A stretch of DNA of 64,000 nucleotides from Burkholderia sp. FERM BP-3421 (GCF_028657905.1 NZ_CP117781.1:1612001-1676000), one strand, 5' to 3'; positions 55,622 to 64,000 are shown, counted from the first letter of the stretch. Numbers and translations are program-made. The notes: generated by a model from the letters alone, not told the origin.

Positions 55622-56321
55622 TTGCCGGCGGTCGAGGCTCCGATAATATCGATGCGAGACTCACTGCCTGATTGGTCACAAAATTCCACCTCAGGTCAAT
55701 CGGCTGCATCATCCGTGCCAAGCTCTCGTGTCAGCAATCGACGCAGTCGCAGGTAGCCTTGCACCAACTCCTCGACCATTCCCCCTCCTCAATTCATTTT
55801 TCATCGTTCATACATATCGCGCCAAGCATCCTGGTTTCGCCAACGTTGGGAAGACGGATATAAGCGGAAGTCGGCATGCTTGGTCAACCGGGATCGCCCC
55901 CATGCGGTGCTATCGCCAGTAGCGACGATATGCGGTCAGGCAAGGTTGCTCCCGCCAAAATGTGACCAGGACTACTACTTGTGCGCGTTCGACATTCCGC
56001 TCAGCACGATCAATGTCAGCGCGTCCACAGTGCCGAAGGTGAAAAATTAGTCGCACCGATACCGATCGGCGGGCCGTTCAGATTCTTGCGCCCAACGCAG
56101 TCCTCCATGCCTCTCCTTGTTCGCCCAGGACATTGCACTTCGTCCCGAGCAGGGTGCCTGTCTGCTGAATAGTTTTTCGCGATGATGAAATAGGCTCGAT
56201 AAAAATTTTTTGAATTCTTACCCCTACGCTTTGCCCGCGTCGTTCGCCTTTAACATCAAACGAGCAAAACAAGCTCGGTGAAGAGGTGGTACCTCGAAAG
56301 ACACATGAGAAGACAAATACG
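55622..56321. other. Non-coding, lower-GC left border of the iron-uptake island
   Basis: About 700 bp with a fall in GC from about 55640 on and no frame with a convincing start and product. It contains at 56221-56252 a 32-nt stretch very like one at 62401-62432 (described separately). I see no other recognisable fragment. Confidence 0.5.
56221..56252 (+). promoter_or_regulatory. Conserved promoter-like element upstream of a TonB-dependent receptor remnant
   Basis: The 3' half, GTCGTTCGCCTTTA, is identical to the one at 62419-62432, and the 5' half (CCCTA then a spacer and TTGCCC) matches with a few changes; about 26 of 32 bases agree. Both copies lie about 90-100 bp ahead of a TonB-dependent receptor start. 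An iron-regulated promoter, perhaps for an ECF-type sigma factor, is the likely meaning; this is inference from conservation and position. Confidence 0.5.
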
Positions 56322-57109
56322 ATGAGACAGAGATCTGCAGAATCAGATTACCCGGGGATGTCCCCACGTGCCGGCAGGCATCGCGCTCGGGACGTCATCG
56401 ACCGCCGCCGGCACGTCACAGTCGGCATGGACGCAAAATATCGGCGCGCTGTACCAATTGAACCAATAGCGCGGTGATTTGCGGCAACGTCCTGCGCAGC
56501 TTCATGCCACCGAGAGGGCTGCTGCTGGTCGGTGGTTTCGCGCCGCCAAAAACTGGACGCTTGGTGCAAGCCGGTTTCAAGTTCAATTTTTTCGATGACC
56601 GGCTGAGTGTGACCGCTGATGTCTATCGAGCCGCGCTGACAAATGTGGCCACCGATATTCCCGGGACCGGCTTCCAGGTCCTGGCGGGTAGCTTAGTGAC
56701 GCGTGGCGTAGAACTGAGCGTGAATGGGCGGCTGTTTCCCGGTCTGAATACCAGTGCAAATTATACGTACAGCAACCAAGTGGTAGTCCATGACGGCGCC
56801 AGCGAGGTACCCCGCCACAGCGGAAATATGTGGATGATATACGACCTGCAGGGTGAACGATGGCACGGATGGGGGGCTGGCGTTGGCATCGAAGCACGTA
56901 GCGGATATCAATTCTATTCCGACTTTATATGCAGGATTCCTGGACAAATGAAGACAGACCTGAGCGTCTATTACCACGCAAAGCAATGGTCCGCCACGCT
57001 TGGCGTCAAAAACATCTTCAATAGAACGCTCTACGAATCCCAATCGAGCATTGCGCTTCCATTGCAAGCTGGCCGTTTGGTGTTCCTCACAAGTTACTAC
57101 AACTTTTAG
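56322..57109 (+). pseudogene. TonB-dependent siderophore receptor, collapsed by internal deletion
   Basis: An ATG at 56322, about 100 bp behind the conserved promoter-like element, is followed by unrecognisable codons and then, from about 56370, by the last strands of a FecA/FpvA-type barrel: TAAGTSQSAWTQNIGALYQL, a frame break near 56465, then FAPPKTGRLVQAGFKFNFFD, DRLSVTADVYRAALTNVATD, LVTRGVELSVNGRLFPGLNT, LGVKNIFNRTLYESQSSIAL and the terminal FLTSYYNF. The signal sequence, plug and most of the barrel are missing. Some 500 or more codons are gone. The 3' end is intact, and tonB begins 9 bp after the stop, so the receptor was the first gene of this operon. Confidence 0.8.
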
Positions 57110-57117
57110 GACCGGCA

Positions 57118-57834
57118 ATGGAAACTCTGTTTTTCCCGGCGATGAAGACCGGCAGGCCGCCGCGTGCGACCAGCCGTGAACCCGAGCTTTCGGTCGTGGT
57201 TGTCGCGCTGATCCATGCGCTCGGAGTATTTGCGCTCATGCATATCAATGCACCACTCACCCTGCGCCAGGCCAGCGCCGCGGGTGGTGGGCTACGTGTC
57301 ACGCTCGTGTCTGCGCCGCGCCCGGTTCAACCGTCACCGCTATTCCGTCCGATCGAACCCATGCCGCCGGTGCAGGCTCCGATAGTGACAAGTCATCGAC
57401 CGAGTACGCGCACGGTCGCGGCACCCTTGCCGAAGCCGCCGGAACGACAACCCGCGGCGCCGGCCGCCATGCCCAGTCCCGCACCAGCGGCTGAGCCCGC
57501 GGCACCGCCCCCCGCGCCCGTCGCAAATGCGCTCAACCTGCCGGGCGCACAGGCCATCAGGACGGTTGCGTCGGTGTCGTGTGACATTGCCCAGCCGCCC
57601 TATCCAGCGAGCGCGAAGCGATTGGGACACGAGGGAAGCGTCATGTTGCAAGTCACGATCGATCCGACAGGGCGAATTATCCAGGCCGACATCGCGAAGA
57701 GCAGCGGATTCGAAGAACTGGACGCGGCGGCCCGGCAAACGATGCTTGCCGGTCATTGCAAACCCTACGTGGACTCCGGCATAGCCATGACGGTTCACGC
57801 CATGCAACCGCTCACATTTAATCTCGATAACTGA
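57118..57834 (+). CDS. tonB: TonB energy-transducing protein
   Basis: A 238-residue protein anchored by one N-terminal helix (LSVVVVALIHALGVFALMHI). A Pro/Ala-rich periplasmic stretch covers residues about 80-140, and the C-terminal domain carries PPYPASAKRLGHEGSVMLQV and TIDPTGRIIQADIAKSSGFE as in the TonB_C family. It transmits proton-motive energy from ExbB/ExbD to outer-membrane receptors. It starts 9 bp after the collapsed receptor and is followed by exbB with 31 bp. It probably now serves the receptor at 62493 or others elsewhere. Confidence 0.94.
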   Translation: METLFFPAMKTGRPPRATSREPELSVVVVALIHALGVFALMHINAPLTLRQASAAGGGLRVTLVSAPRPVQPSPLFRPIEPMPPVQAPIVTSHRPSTRTVAAPLPKPPERQPAAPAAMPSPAPAAEPAAPPPAPVANALNLPGAQAIRTVASVSCDIAQPPYPASAKRLGHEGSVMLQVTIDPTGRIIQADIAKSSGFEELDAAARQTMLAGHCKPYVDSGIAMTVHAMQPLTFNLDN

Positions 57835-57864
57835 GCGAACTCTTTGATTGAACGAGGTAAGGTC

Positions 57865-58596
57865 ATGAACGTAGGCATTTTTGATATCTGGCAACGCGGC
57901 GATGTCATCAGTCATGCGATTGCAGTCATTCTGATCGCGATGTCCGTCGCATCCTGGTCGGTGCTGCTTTACAAGGTTGCTCAGCTTGTCCGTATCTCGA
58001 GACACAGCGTGGTAGCCCAGAACTGTTTCTGGCAGGAGGATTCGCTCGTCGAAGGTATCGCGGTGCTGGGGCGACTCGACGCCGGGAACCCGTACCAGAG
58101 TCTCGCCGAGACGGCACGAGAGGCAACGGAGCGGCACGACAACGCCCGGCTGAAGGAAGCACTTTCACCCGATGAGTGGCTGCAACGCTGCCTGAGCGTC
58201 GCGCTAGAGGAACAAGCGGGTCGCTTGACGGCAGGCCTTGGTGTGCTGGCGTCGGTCGGCAGCACAGCGCCGTTCGTTGGCCTGTTCGGAACGGTGTGGG
58301 GTATCTATCACGCGCTCATGAGCATTAGTGCCGCCGGCCAGTCGAGCCTGTCCCAGGTGGCAGGCCCGGTCGGCGAGTCACTCGTCATGACCGCACTGGG
58401 CCTCTTTGTCGCCATTCCGGCGGTGCTCGGCTACAACGCCGTGTCTCGCGGCAATCGCGGCGTATTGAACAAACTCGCTCGCTTCCGCCATGAACTTCAT
58501 GCGTACCTGATGAGCGGCGAACGGCGGGCCTTGGTTTCCAGCCGGGAGAGGCGCGCACAGATGACGAACCTGATGATGCCCGAGGGAGGACGGTGA
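57865..58596 (+). CDS. exbB: ExbB proton-channel protein
   Basis: The start at 57865 follows a GAGGTAAGG ribosome site; an upstream TTG at 57844 is less likely. The 243-residue protein has three hydrophobic helices: ISHAIAVILIAMSVASWSVL, then LGVLASVGSTAPFVGLFGTV and ESLVMTALGLFVAIPAVLGY, the last two forming the conserved MotA/TolQ/ExbB domain with GTVWGIYHALMSIS between them. It forms the inner-membrane pentamer around ExbD and powers TonB. The gap to exbD is 1 bp. Confidence 0.95.
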   Translation: MNVGIFDIWQRGDVISHAIAVILIAMSVASWSVLLYKVAQLVRISRHSVVAQNCFWQEDSLVEGIAVLGRLDAGNPYQSLAETAREATERHDNARLKEALSPDEWLQRCLSVALEEQAGRLTAGLGVLASVGSTAPFVGLFGTVWGIYHALMSISAAGQSSLSQVAGPVGESLVMTALGLFVAIPAVLGYNAVSRGNRGVLNKLARFRHELHAYLMSGERRALVSSRERRAQMTNLMMPEGGR

Positions 58597-58597
58597 A

Positions 58598-59008
58598 ATG
58601 GCCTTCTTCGAAAATAGTCACGATGACGCGATGAGCGACATCAACATGACGCCGCTCATCGACGTGATGCTCGTGCTGCTGATCGTCTTCATGGTGACGC
58701 TCCCCGTGGTGACGCATTCCGTCAAGCTCGATTTGCCGACCGCGAGCAGTGCGTTGAACGACGTCAAGCCTGCTCACGTGACGGTGTCGATCGAAGCCTC
58801 CGGCGCTGTTCGATGGGACGAACAGGTGGTCGACCCGGTCGCGTTGCAGGACAGGATCGAGCAGGCAGCGAACCAGCAACCTCAACCCGAAGTTCAGCTC
58901 TATGCGGATCGCGCGGCGCGCTACGAAGCGGTCGCCGACCTTCTGTCGGCCGCACAGCGCGCTGGTTTGACAAAGATCGATTTCGTGACGCAGCCGCAAC
59001 CGAAATAG
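58598..59008 (+). CDS. exbD: ExbD stator protein
   Basis: A 136-residue protein with the ExbD/TolR pattern. A short cytoplasmic start (SDINMTPLIDVMLVLLIVFM) contains the essential membrane Asp in the PLIDVML motif, and the periplasmic domain carries VTVSIEASGAVRWDEQVVDP and LYADRAARYEAVADLLSAAQ. It pairs with ExbB to harness the proton gradient for TonB. A gene for a thioredoxin-fusion protein begins 17 bp after its stop, which suggests the operon continues. Confidence 0.95.
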   Translation: MAFFENSHDDAMSDINMTPLIDVMLVLLIVFMVTLPVVTHSVKLDLPTASSALNDVKPAHVTVSIEASGAVRWDEQVVDPVALQDRIEQAANQQPQPEVQLYADRAARYEAVADLLSAAQRAGLTKIDFVTQPQPK

Positions 59009-59024
59009 GAAATAAGAAAAACAC

Positions 59025-60290
59025 ATGACGAAGCTGATCGAGACGACTGAAGCAACGTTCGATATGGACGTGCGTGACGACATTCCAGTGCTGGTGGATT
59101 TCTGGGCGCCGTGGTGCGCGCCATGCAAAATGCTGACCCCGCATCTGGAGCGCCTCGCGGAAGATTTTGCGGGGCAGTTGAAGGTACTGAAGTTGAACAT
59201 CGATGAGACGACGGACGGTTGGACGAAATATGGCGTGCGCGCCATCCCGACGCTGGTCCTTTACGCGAATGGCAAGGAATACGATCGGCTGAGCGGCCCC
59301 TCGACGAACCGGTTGAGAGTCATGATGGAGAAATGGTTCGAAGGCCTCGGGTTGGCGTTGCCGGTTCCCACGCCGACGGAAATCGTGAGTACCCGAGCGG
59401 AGGGCATTCTTTTGAAAACGTGGTGCAGTTTCGACGGCGACAAAACTGTCAAGGCCGCCGCCATCGAACGGCTGCACCAGGATGTCCAGGAAGAGCGGTA
59501 TCAACCATCGGTGCGTATCGCGGGTGAACAGCAGACGTTCGAAACGACCGTCGGGGCACCGGCCGCACTGGGCGAGTTAATAGATATGTTGTTTGCAGGG
59601 CTGGGCGACAACAAAGGGGAGGCAACGGCCGATGCGCATGCATGGCTGTTCGATCTTGTCGAAGCCATGCCGGTCGGCGTTGACCTGGGTATGGTCACAA
59701 GCGATACCCTGTACGAGTTGATCCACGAATCTCCCTGGGCCGTGGCGCCGTATTTTGCCGGCGGCGTAAAAGGAGACTTGATCGCACGGATTCGCACGCT
59801 GCACGAGCGCGAACGCGCGCGTGAGGCAGTCGCATCCGCCGATTGGGAGCTTTTGCGACGTGAGGTCATCCTGAGCGCCGGCGCGGAATTCGACGATGAA
59901 ACGAGTAGGACTATCGAAGTCCTGTCGGAGCCGCTTTGCAATGGTTCCGTTCAAATGATTATCCGGCTCGTCTTCTCGCTTGCCCAGAACGACTCTAGTC
60001 GATTTCCGGACTGGAGTGAGAGCGACAAGCGTAAGACCGGGGAAATTATGAGCGAAGACCACGCCCAGATCGTACGAGCGTTGGGAGGCGTACCGAACTT
60101 CCAGGACGCCGCGTGGATGACGGCGTATAGCGAACGTATGAAGGCGCGCCATCTTGAGCGGTGTTCAGAGGAACCGGAGTTGTGGTCGCGCCATGACGCG
60201 TGGGCAATGTATTTAGAGAAAACCAGGCACGAAATCGCCATGCACATGTCGGCGGTTCTCCGTTCCCATGTGCTTTCAGCAGCCAGATAA
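59025..60290 (+). CDS. Thioredoxin-domain fusion protein of unknown function in the TonB operon
   Basis: This 421-residue cytoplasmic protein opens with a complete thioredoxin domain (residues 1-110) with the canonical site WCAPCK (Cys31, Cys34) and the cis-Pro in RAIPTLVLY. The remaining 310 residues are mostly helical and match no domain I know. Conserved-looking stretches include LIDMLFAGLGDNKGEATADA, AWLFDLVEAMPVGVDLGMV, TSDTLYELIHESPWAVAPYF and HLERCSEEPELWSRHDAWAM. It lies 17 bp behind exbD, so it is probably co-transcribed with tonB-exbB-exbD. It differs from YbbN/CnoX, which has thioredoxin plus TPRs and lacks this active site. A role in redox handling of an imported ferric-chelate or its reductase is conceivable but untested. 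Confidence 0.85.
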   Translation: MTKLIETTEATFDMDVRDDIPVLVDFWAPWCAPCKMLTPHLERLAEDFAGQLKVLKLNIDETTDGWTKYGVRAIPTLVLYANGKEYDRLSGPSTNRLRVMMEKWFEGLGLALPVPTPTEIVSTRAEGILLKTWCSFDGDKTVKAAAIERLHQDVQEERYQPSVRIAGEQQTFETTVGAPAALGELIDMLFAGLGDNKGEATADAHAWLFDLVEAMPVGVDLGMVTSDTLYELIHESPWAVAPYFAGGVKGDLIARIRTLHERERAREAVASADWELLRREVILSAGAEFDDETSRTIEVLSEPLCNGSVQMIIRLVFSLAQNDSSRFPDWSESDKRKTGEIMSEDHAQIVRALGGVPNFQDAAWMTAYSERMKARHLERCSEEPELWSRHDAWAMYLEKTRHEIAMHMSAVLRSHVLSAAR

Positions 60291-60314
60291 TCCAATTGCC
60301 ATTTGTTAACGGCC

Positions 60315-61051
60315 ATGAATATCATTGAACCCGGCATCCGCAATCTCGCGACCGCGAAGGATCTGCTCCTCACGCCCTACGGCCTCGACGAGGCGGTGCT
60401 GACGCGCACGCTCGCCGATATCTTCACGCACCGGGTCGACTACGCCGACCTGTATTTCCAGGCCACCCGCAGCGAAGCCTGGAGCCTCGAGGAAGGCATC
60501 GTCAAGTCGGGCAGCTTCAGCATCGACCAGGGCGTCGGCGTGCGCGCCGTGGCGGGCGAACGCACCGCGTTCGCGTACTCCGATGACCTGTCGCCGGAAG
60601 CGATCGCGCAGGCCGCGGCCGCGACCAAGGCGATCGCCCGCGCGGGCGGCGGCAAGCACAAGGTGCAGGTCGCCTCGACGCTGAAGGGCATCTCGGGCCG
60701 CGACCTGTACCTGGCCGCCGATCCGCTCGCCTCGCTCGACGCGACCGCCAAGGTCAAGCTGCTCAAACGCGTCGAGCAGATGGCGCGCGGCCGCGATCCG
60801 CGCATCACGCAGGTGATGGCGGGCCTCGCGGGCGAATACGACGTCGTGCTGGTCGCGCGCAGCGACGGCGCGCTCGCGGCCGACATCCGCCCGCTCGTGC
60901 GCGTGTCCGTCACGGTGATCGCCGAGCAGAACGGCCGCCGCGAGATCGGCTCGGGCGGCGGCCGCTTCGACTACGGCTATTTCACCGACGAGGTGCTCGC
61001 GCGCTATGTCGACGACGCGGTGCACGCGGCGCTCGTCAACCTCGACGCGCG
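60315..61051 (+). pseudogene. tldD: TldD metalloprotease, N-terminal half, truncated at an IS3 junction
   Basis: The ATG at 60315 begins the normal TldD N-terminus (LLLTPYGLDEAVLTRTLADI, then FQATRSEAWSLEEGIVKSGS and FSIDQGVGVRAVAGERTAFA). After VDDAVHAALVNLDAR near 61051 it passes directly into inverted IS3-type transposase DNA. Intact TldD is about 480-490 residues and its zinc-binding HExxxH motif lies right after this point, so this copy is inactive. TldD works with TldE to trim peptides such as microcins. GC here is high, unlike the genes just upstream, so this fragment is chromosomal DNA caught in the rearrangement. Confidence 0.88.
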
Positions 61052-61733
61052 CCATCGGAATGTACGTCGTGTCGAGAGCGAACACCTGATTGGCACGCTC
61101 GATTTTCATGCCGCGCAGCAGGTACGGCCAGACCTTGTGCTGCGCGTTGAGGCGGCTTGTGTTCGGCTTGCAGTACGCGCTCCCATGCCCATGCGTTTCA
61201 TCAGCGTGTGCGCGCGACGGCGGCCCACTTCATGGCCTTCCCGGCGCAGCAGGCGTGCCAGCATCCGTGCTCCAGCAAACGGAAACTCCATGTGCAGTTC
61301 GTCGATTCGGCGCATCAGCAGCTGGTCGGCCTCGCTGACCGGCTGCGCTCAGTAATACGCGCTCGATCTCGCGATGCCGACCAGTCGAGTCTGTTACGCA
61401 ACCGGGAGCGCATGCGTACGGTCAATCATCGCTTTGCGCTCAGCAATCCCGACTTGGTGAGCGCGCCGCTTAAAAATCATTCTCCAGTGTCAACTGGCCG
61501 ATCTTCGCATGCAGCGTTTTCACATCCATCGGAGGCTCACTTGACGGCGCGCCTGCTGCGCCAAACATGTCTGCCGTGCGCGCCTGCATCTGCCGCTTCC
61601 ATTCCGTGATCTGGTTTGGATGCACATCGAACTGCTGCGCCAGTTCGGCCAACGTCCGCTCGTCTTTGACCGCTGCCAGCGCCACCTTCGCTTTGAACGC
61701 CGCTGAGTGCGTCCGTCGGGTTCTCTTCGTCAT
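61051..61733 (-). mobile_element. IS3-family element remnant (orfA intact, orfB truncated)
   Basis: On the minus strand orfA (61470-61733) encodes MTKRTRRTHSAAFKAKVALA and a leucine-zipper tail ending KIGQLTLENDF, the normal helix-turn-helix protein of IS3 elements. The orfB part that follows has a stop and frame changes and gives LMRRIDELHMEFPFAGARML, RLLRREGHEVGRRRAHTLMK, and KIERANQVFALDTTYIPMA, where the first Asp of the DDE motif is reached before the sequence is cut at the tldD junction. The remaining DDE catalytic part and that end of the element are lost. Confidence 0.85.
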
Positions 61734-61814
61734 TTCCTCGGTTTCTTTGCCAGCATTATCGCTGGGTCAGGCCCCGGCCAAACCACTTTTCCGGCTGTCC
61801 TGATTTGCGCGGCC

Positions 61815-61910
61815 ACCTCTGCCAGCATCTCCTCAACCACGCGGAGGCTCAACGGAAAACGGTAGTACAACCAGATAACGTCAGGCGGAAGCCGGTAGCC
61901 TTTGAACGAA
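61815..61910 (-). mobile_element. IS6-family transposase fragment
   Basis: A short minus-strand stretch reads FKGYRLPPDVIWLYYRFPLS then LRVVEEMLAE, the characteristic N-terminal motif of IS6/IS26-type transposases. A few residues between the PDVI and WLYY parts are missing compared with the usual family, and the rest of the element is absent. It is a decayed fragment between IS3 and IS110 remains. Confidence 0.65.
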
Positions 61911-62006
61911 GCCGGCGCCTCAGCTGGCAGCAGAACGGCGATAGACGCTTTCTCCATGCCGCGAATACACTCGCGGACTTCCGGAACAACCTGACAGTAC
62001 CCGACG

Positions 62007-62185
62007 CTTACCGCGACTCGATTCAATCTGGCCGTCCGCGCCGTCTACGAACGCTTGTTGACCGCTGGCAAACTCAGGAAAGTGGCTGTGATCGCATGCA
62101 TGCGCAAGCTCATCACTCACCTCAATGCCATCGCCCGTGCTCACCTGAATGCCCAAAATCAACTCCTGACTGGTTGGCATTCCAC
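62007..62185 (+). mobile_element. IS110-family transposase C-terminal fragment
   Basis: On the plus strand the residues ATRFNLAVRAVYERLLTAGK, LRKVAVIACMRKLITHLNAI and ARAHLNAQNQLLTG match the end of IS110/IS1111 transposases, where a Y-x-R-L-x-x-x-G-K and A-C-M-R-K-L motif is conserved. Upstream catalytic parts are lost. The following 200 bp to the receptor promoter hold nothing I can name. Confidence 0.75.
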
Positions 62186-62400
62186 ACGGTTGCTCAGGTC
62201 ACCTCGAGTACCGTTCCTCGCGCGCTGCTCGCGGCATTGCCGATGGTTGCATCGGTGGGTATCCGATTTGAAGCGGACGGCGCGGCGGCGATCGCGCTGC
62301 GTTAGCAGGATCCGGTGCTCGAGCAGAAACGGCCACACGAGTGACTAATAGCTTCGCTCAATCACTGGTCGAAGTCGATCAATAAACATTTCTGCCTTCG

Positions 62401-62432
62401 ACCCTATCGATTGCCCTCGTCGTTCGCCTTTA
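62401..62432 (+). promoter_or_regulatory. Conserved promoter-like element upstream of the TonB-dependent receptor
   Basis: ACCCTATCGATTGCCC followed by TCGTCGTTCGCCTTTA resembles the element at 56221-56252 base for base in its right half. It lies 61-92 bp ahead of the receptor start. Shared placement ahead of two receptor genes suggests an iron-responsive promoter. Confidence 0.5.
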
Positions 62433-62492
62433 TCAGCAGTGTGCACGGCCTACAGCGGGCCGCGGCCCCAACATATCTGATCGAGAAACAAC

Positions 62493-64000
62493 ATGCGAAA
62501 TACGAGGTGGGACAAAAAAATCGCTTTTTCCATCACTGCGGGTTGGCTGCTGGGGGGTTGCGGTCTGGCGATCGCCCAGACAGTTGTCGTCAATGTGCCG
62601 GCGCAGTCCTTATCAACGGCGCTCGTGGCCCTGTCGCACCAGGGGAAAGTGAATATTTTGGCCCCGGATGCACTTGTGGCGAACCAGAAGGCATCGGCGA
62701 TTTCGGGAGAGCTAACCATTCGCGAAGCACTGGATCGCATGCTCAATGGGACAGGGCTGAAAGCTGAACAGGAACTGAACGGTACCTGGGTAATTGTCGC
62801 GACACTCCCGCGAAAGCCGGTAGCACCTACCACTGGCGGCGCGCCGGCCGTGCTGCCGACCATTGTGGTCCGCGACCGTGCTTTGTCACGCGATACAGGC
62901 TTCGTCGCACATTCGACCAGTACCGCCACGCGCACAGATACGCCAATTGGCCAGATCCCGCAATCGATCCAGGTGATCAATCAGGATGCGCTCAAGAGTG
63001 CGTCGGTTCGGTCAGTGACCGACGCGCTGGCGTATATAGGGGGGGTGCAGGTAGCGGACCAGGGGGGGGGCATTCCGAACGTCCTCATTCGCGGATATCA
63101 GGTGTCGACAATGAGTAACGGTGTGGGCGACATTTCCGCGAAGAACTCAGCAACGTTGGCTACTCCGATGGCGGGCTTGGAGCGCATCGAGGTTCTCAAG
63201 GGCGCGGACTCCATCCTAGCGGGCGCAATGTTTCCCGGCGGAATCGTAAACATAGTGAGTAAACAACCGACGGCGATACCCACCCATGAACTCACTATTC
63301 AGGCTGGATCGTATGGTGACTGGCTCGGTGCAGTCGATCTGGGTGGGCCACTGACGCAGGACAGGCGCTTGACCTACCGATTCGTGCTATCGACGGAACG
63401 GGTGGGACAGACTTTCGGCGGTTACGACGGCGGTAAAACTCTGTACGTGGCCCCATCGTTGGGTTGGACAGCAGGTGGAACGGAGATCGTAATCGGCTAC
63501 CAGCATCTGAGTCGGGATCTCCCCGCTGTCCCAGAGACGTTGGTTGAATCATCCGGCCCGATCGCGCTGAATGGCGTGCGACCGACGCCACTAGGTAACA
63601 CGTTGGTACAGTCCGACAAGCTATACGCGAACTTTAAACAGCAACTCGGCAAGTATTTACAGTTCGAGAGCAAGACGCTATATGAGGCGTCCAGCATGAA
63701 AACCGACCATTTGTATTCCCTGTATTCAGGCGACACACTTGACGCAACTTCCTTTACTGGAAATTCCGGTCTTCAACGTAGCTGGGGTTTCAGCACTGAC
63801 AATTATATCCGAGCCAGATTTTCGATTGGATCAGTCAAGCAAGAATTATTGGCGGGATTTAATTATTCTTTGTCGTGGGCCGATCGAAATATGTCCGATA
63901 TGAATATGCAGGCTCCATTTCCAGCCCCATCGTTGCCAGCGATTACAAATCCTAGATATTTTTACGAAGGTGTAAAAAATTATTTCAAGAATTTTTATCT
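62493..64000 (+). CDS. TonB-dependent siderophore receptor with STN signalling domain, 3' truncated by window edge
   Basis: The ATG at 62493 opens a frame with no stop to base 64000 (502 codons). A signal peptide (AFSITAGWLLGGCGLAIAQ) is followed by an STN domain (residues about 30-110: VPAQSLSTALVALSHQGKVN, ISGELTIREALDRMLNGTGL), which interacts with an anti-sigma factor in FecA/FpvA-type systems. The TonB box region and plug come next (TPIGQIPQSIQVINQDALKS, VLIRGYQV, PMAGLERIEVLKGADSILAG, PGGIVNIVSKQPT), then barrel strands. The missing C-terminal part is probably 200-300 residues. No sigma/anti-sigma pair lies in the window. It probably uses the TonB-ExbBD set upstream. Confidence 0.93.
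   Translation, partial: MRNTRWDKKIAFSITAGWLLGGCGLAIAQTVVVNVPAQSLSTALVALSHQGKVNILAPDALVANQKASAISGELTIREALDRMLNGTGLKAEQELNGTWVIVATLPRKPVAPTTGGAPAVLPTIVVRDRALSRDTGFVAHSTSTATRTDTPIGQIPQSIQVINQDALKSASVRSVTDALAYIGGVQVADQGGGIPNVLIRGYQVSTMSNGVGDISAKNSATLATPMAGLERIEVLKGADSILAGAMFPGGIVNIVSKQPTAIPTHELTIQAGSYGDWLGAVDLGGPLTQDRRLTYRFVLSTERVGQTFGGYDGGKTLYVAPSLGWTAGGTEIVIGYQHLSRDLPAVPETLVESSGPIALNGVRPTPLGNTLVQSDKLYANFKQQLGKYLQFESKTLYEASSMKTDHLYSLYSGDTLDATSFTGNSGLQRSWGFSTDNYIRARFSIGSVKQELLAGFNYSLSWADRNMSDMNMQAPFPAPSLPAITNPRYFYEGVKNYFKNFY

Noticed and set aside
62186..62400. Coding remnant ending in the residues GIRFEADGAAAIALR
   Set aside because: A short open frame without a start or recognised family, joined to IS110 remains; too little to support a call.

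Overview
The window is high-GC DNA from a Burkholderia-type betaproteobacterium. The genus call rests on the three-gene FAD-dependent glucose dehydrogenase (TAT-signal small subunit, GMC flavoprotein, tri-haem cytochrome c), a Burkholderia-style Gram-negative porin, the MocR/FdhF-YdeP pair, a single-component DipZ, and codon usage. The species cannot be fixed from sequence alone; a plant-associated Burkholderia is a guess. No rRNA, tRNA or CRISPR array was seen.

Layout. 1-13.4 kb is mostly chromosomal housekeeping and envelope genes: the end of an NRAMP metal transporter, a 34-copy octanucleotide array full of GATC sites, a DUF2322-like protein, a secreted beta-propeller, a bestrophin channel, an FdhF/YdeP molybdenum oxidoreductase with a divergent MocR regulator, an outer-membrane channel and the Mg2+ ATPase MgtA. 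13.4-24.1 kb holds an in-frame MFS/LysR deletion chimera, a frameshifted S8 lipoprotein protease, a secreted low-complexity protein, a type II NADH dehydrogenase, an AraC regulator, an M15 peptidase, an alpha/beta hydrolase, a GntR/OsmC divergent pair and an orphan amino-acid binding protein. 24.1-26.7 kb is low-GC decayed DNA: a broken HlyD/CvaA-type exporter adaptor, a small membrane protein, and the start of an MsbA-like ABC exporter truncated against an IS5-type remnant.

26.9-33.0 kb is the most interesting intact system. A polar amino-acid type ABC importer (binding protein plus a fused permease-ATPase), an amidase and an orphan ectoine synthase (EctC) homologue converge on a DUF1989 (urea-carboxylase-associated type) gene and a GntR regulator. 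No ectA or ectB is present. Two near-identical 13-bp inverted repeats flank the unit, one at each outer promoter, which points to one regulon for uptake and turnover of a cyclic amidine or amide-like compound. After a low-GC orphan at 33.5 kb come pbpC and a giant alpha-2-macroglobulin (36.5-42.5 kb), the glucose dehydrogenase operon (42.8-46.2 kb), a porin and a doubly frameshifted zinc metallopeptidase.

48.7-55.6 kb encodes a periplasmic methionine-sulfoxide repair set (msrB, dipZ, msrA) split by a 1.35-kb IS5-family element whose target duplication supplies the dipZ stop codon, with a divergent two-component system beside it. 55.6-64 kb is an iron-uptake island: a collapsed TonB-dependent receptor, tonB-exbB-exbD, a thioredoxin-fusion protein of unknown role, a truncated tldD, a graveyard of IS3, IS6 and IS110 fragments, and the 5' part of an STN-type TonB-dependent siderophore receptor that runs off the window. 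Several genes carry single-base changes in or near C/G runs, so some 'pseudogenes' may be sequencing artefacts.
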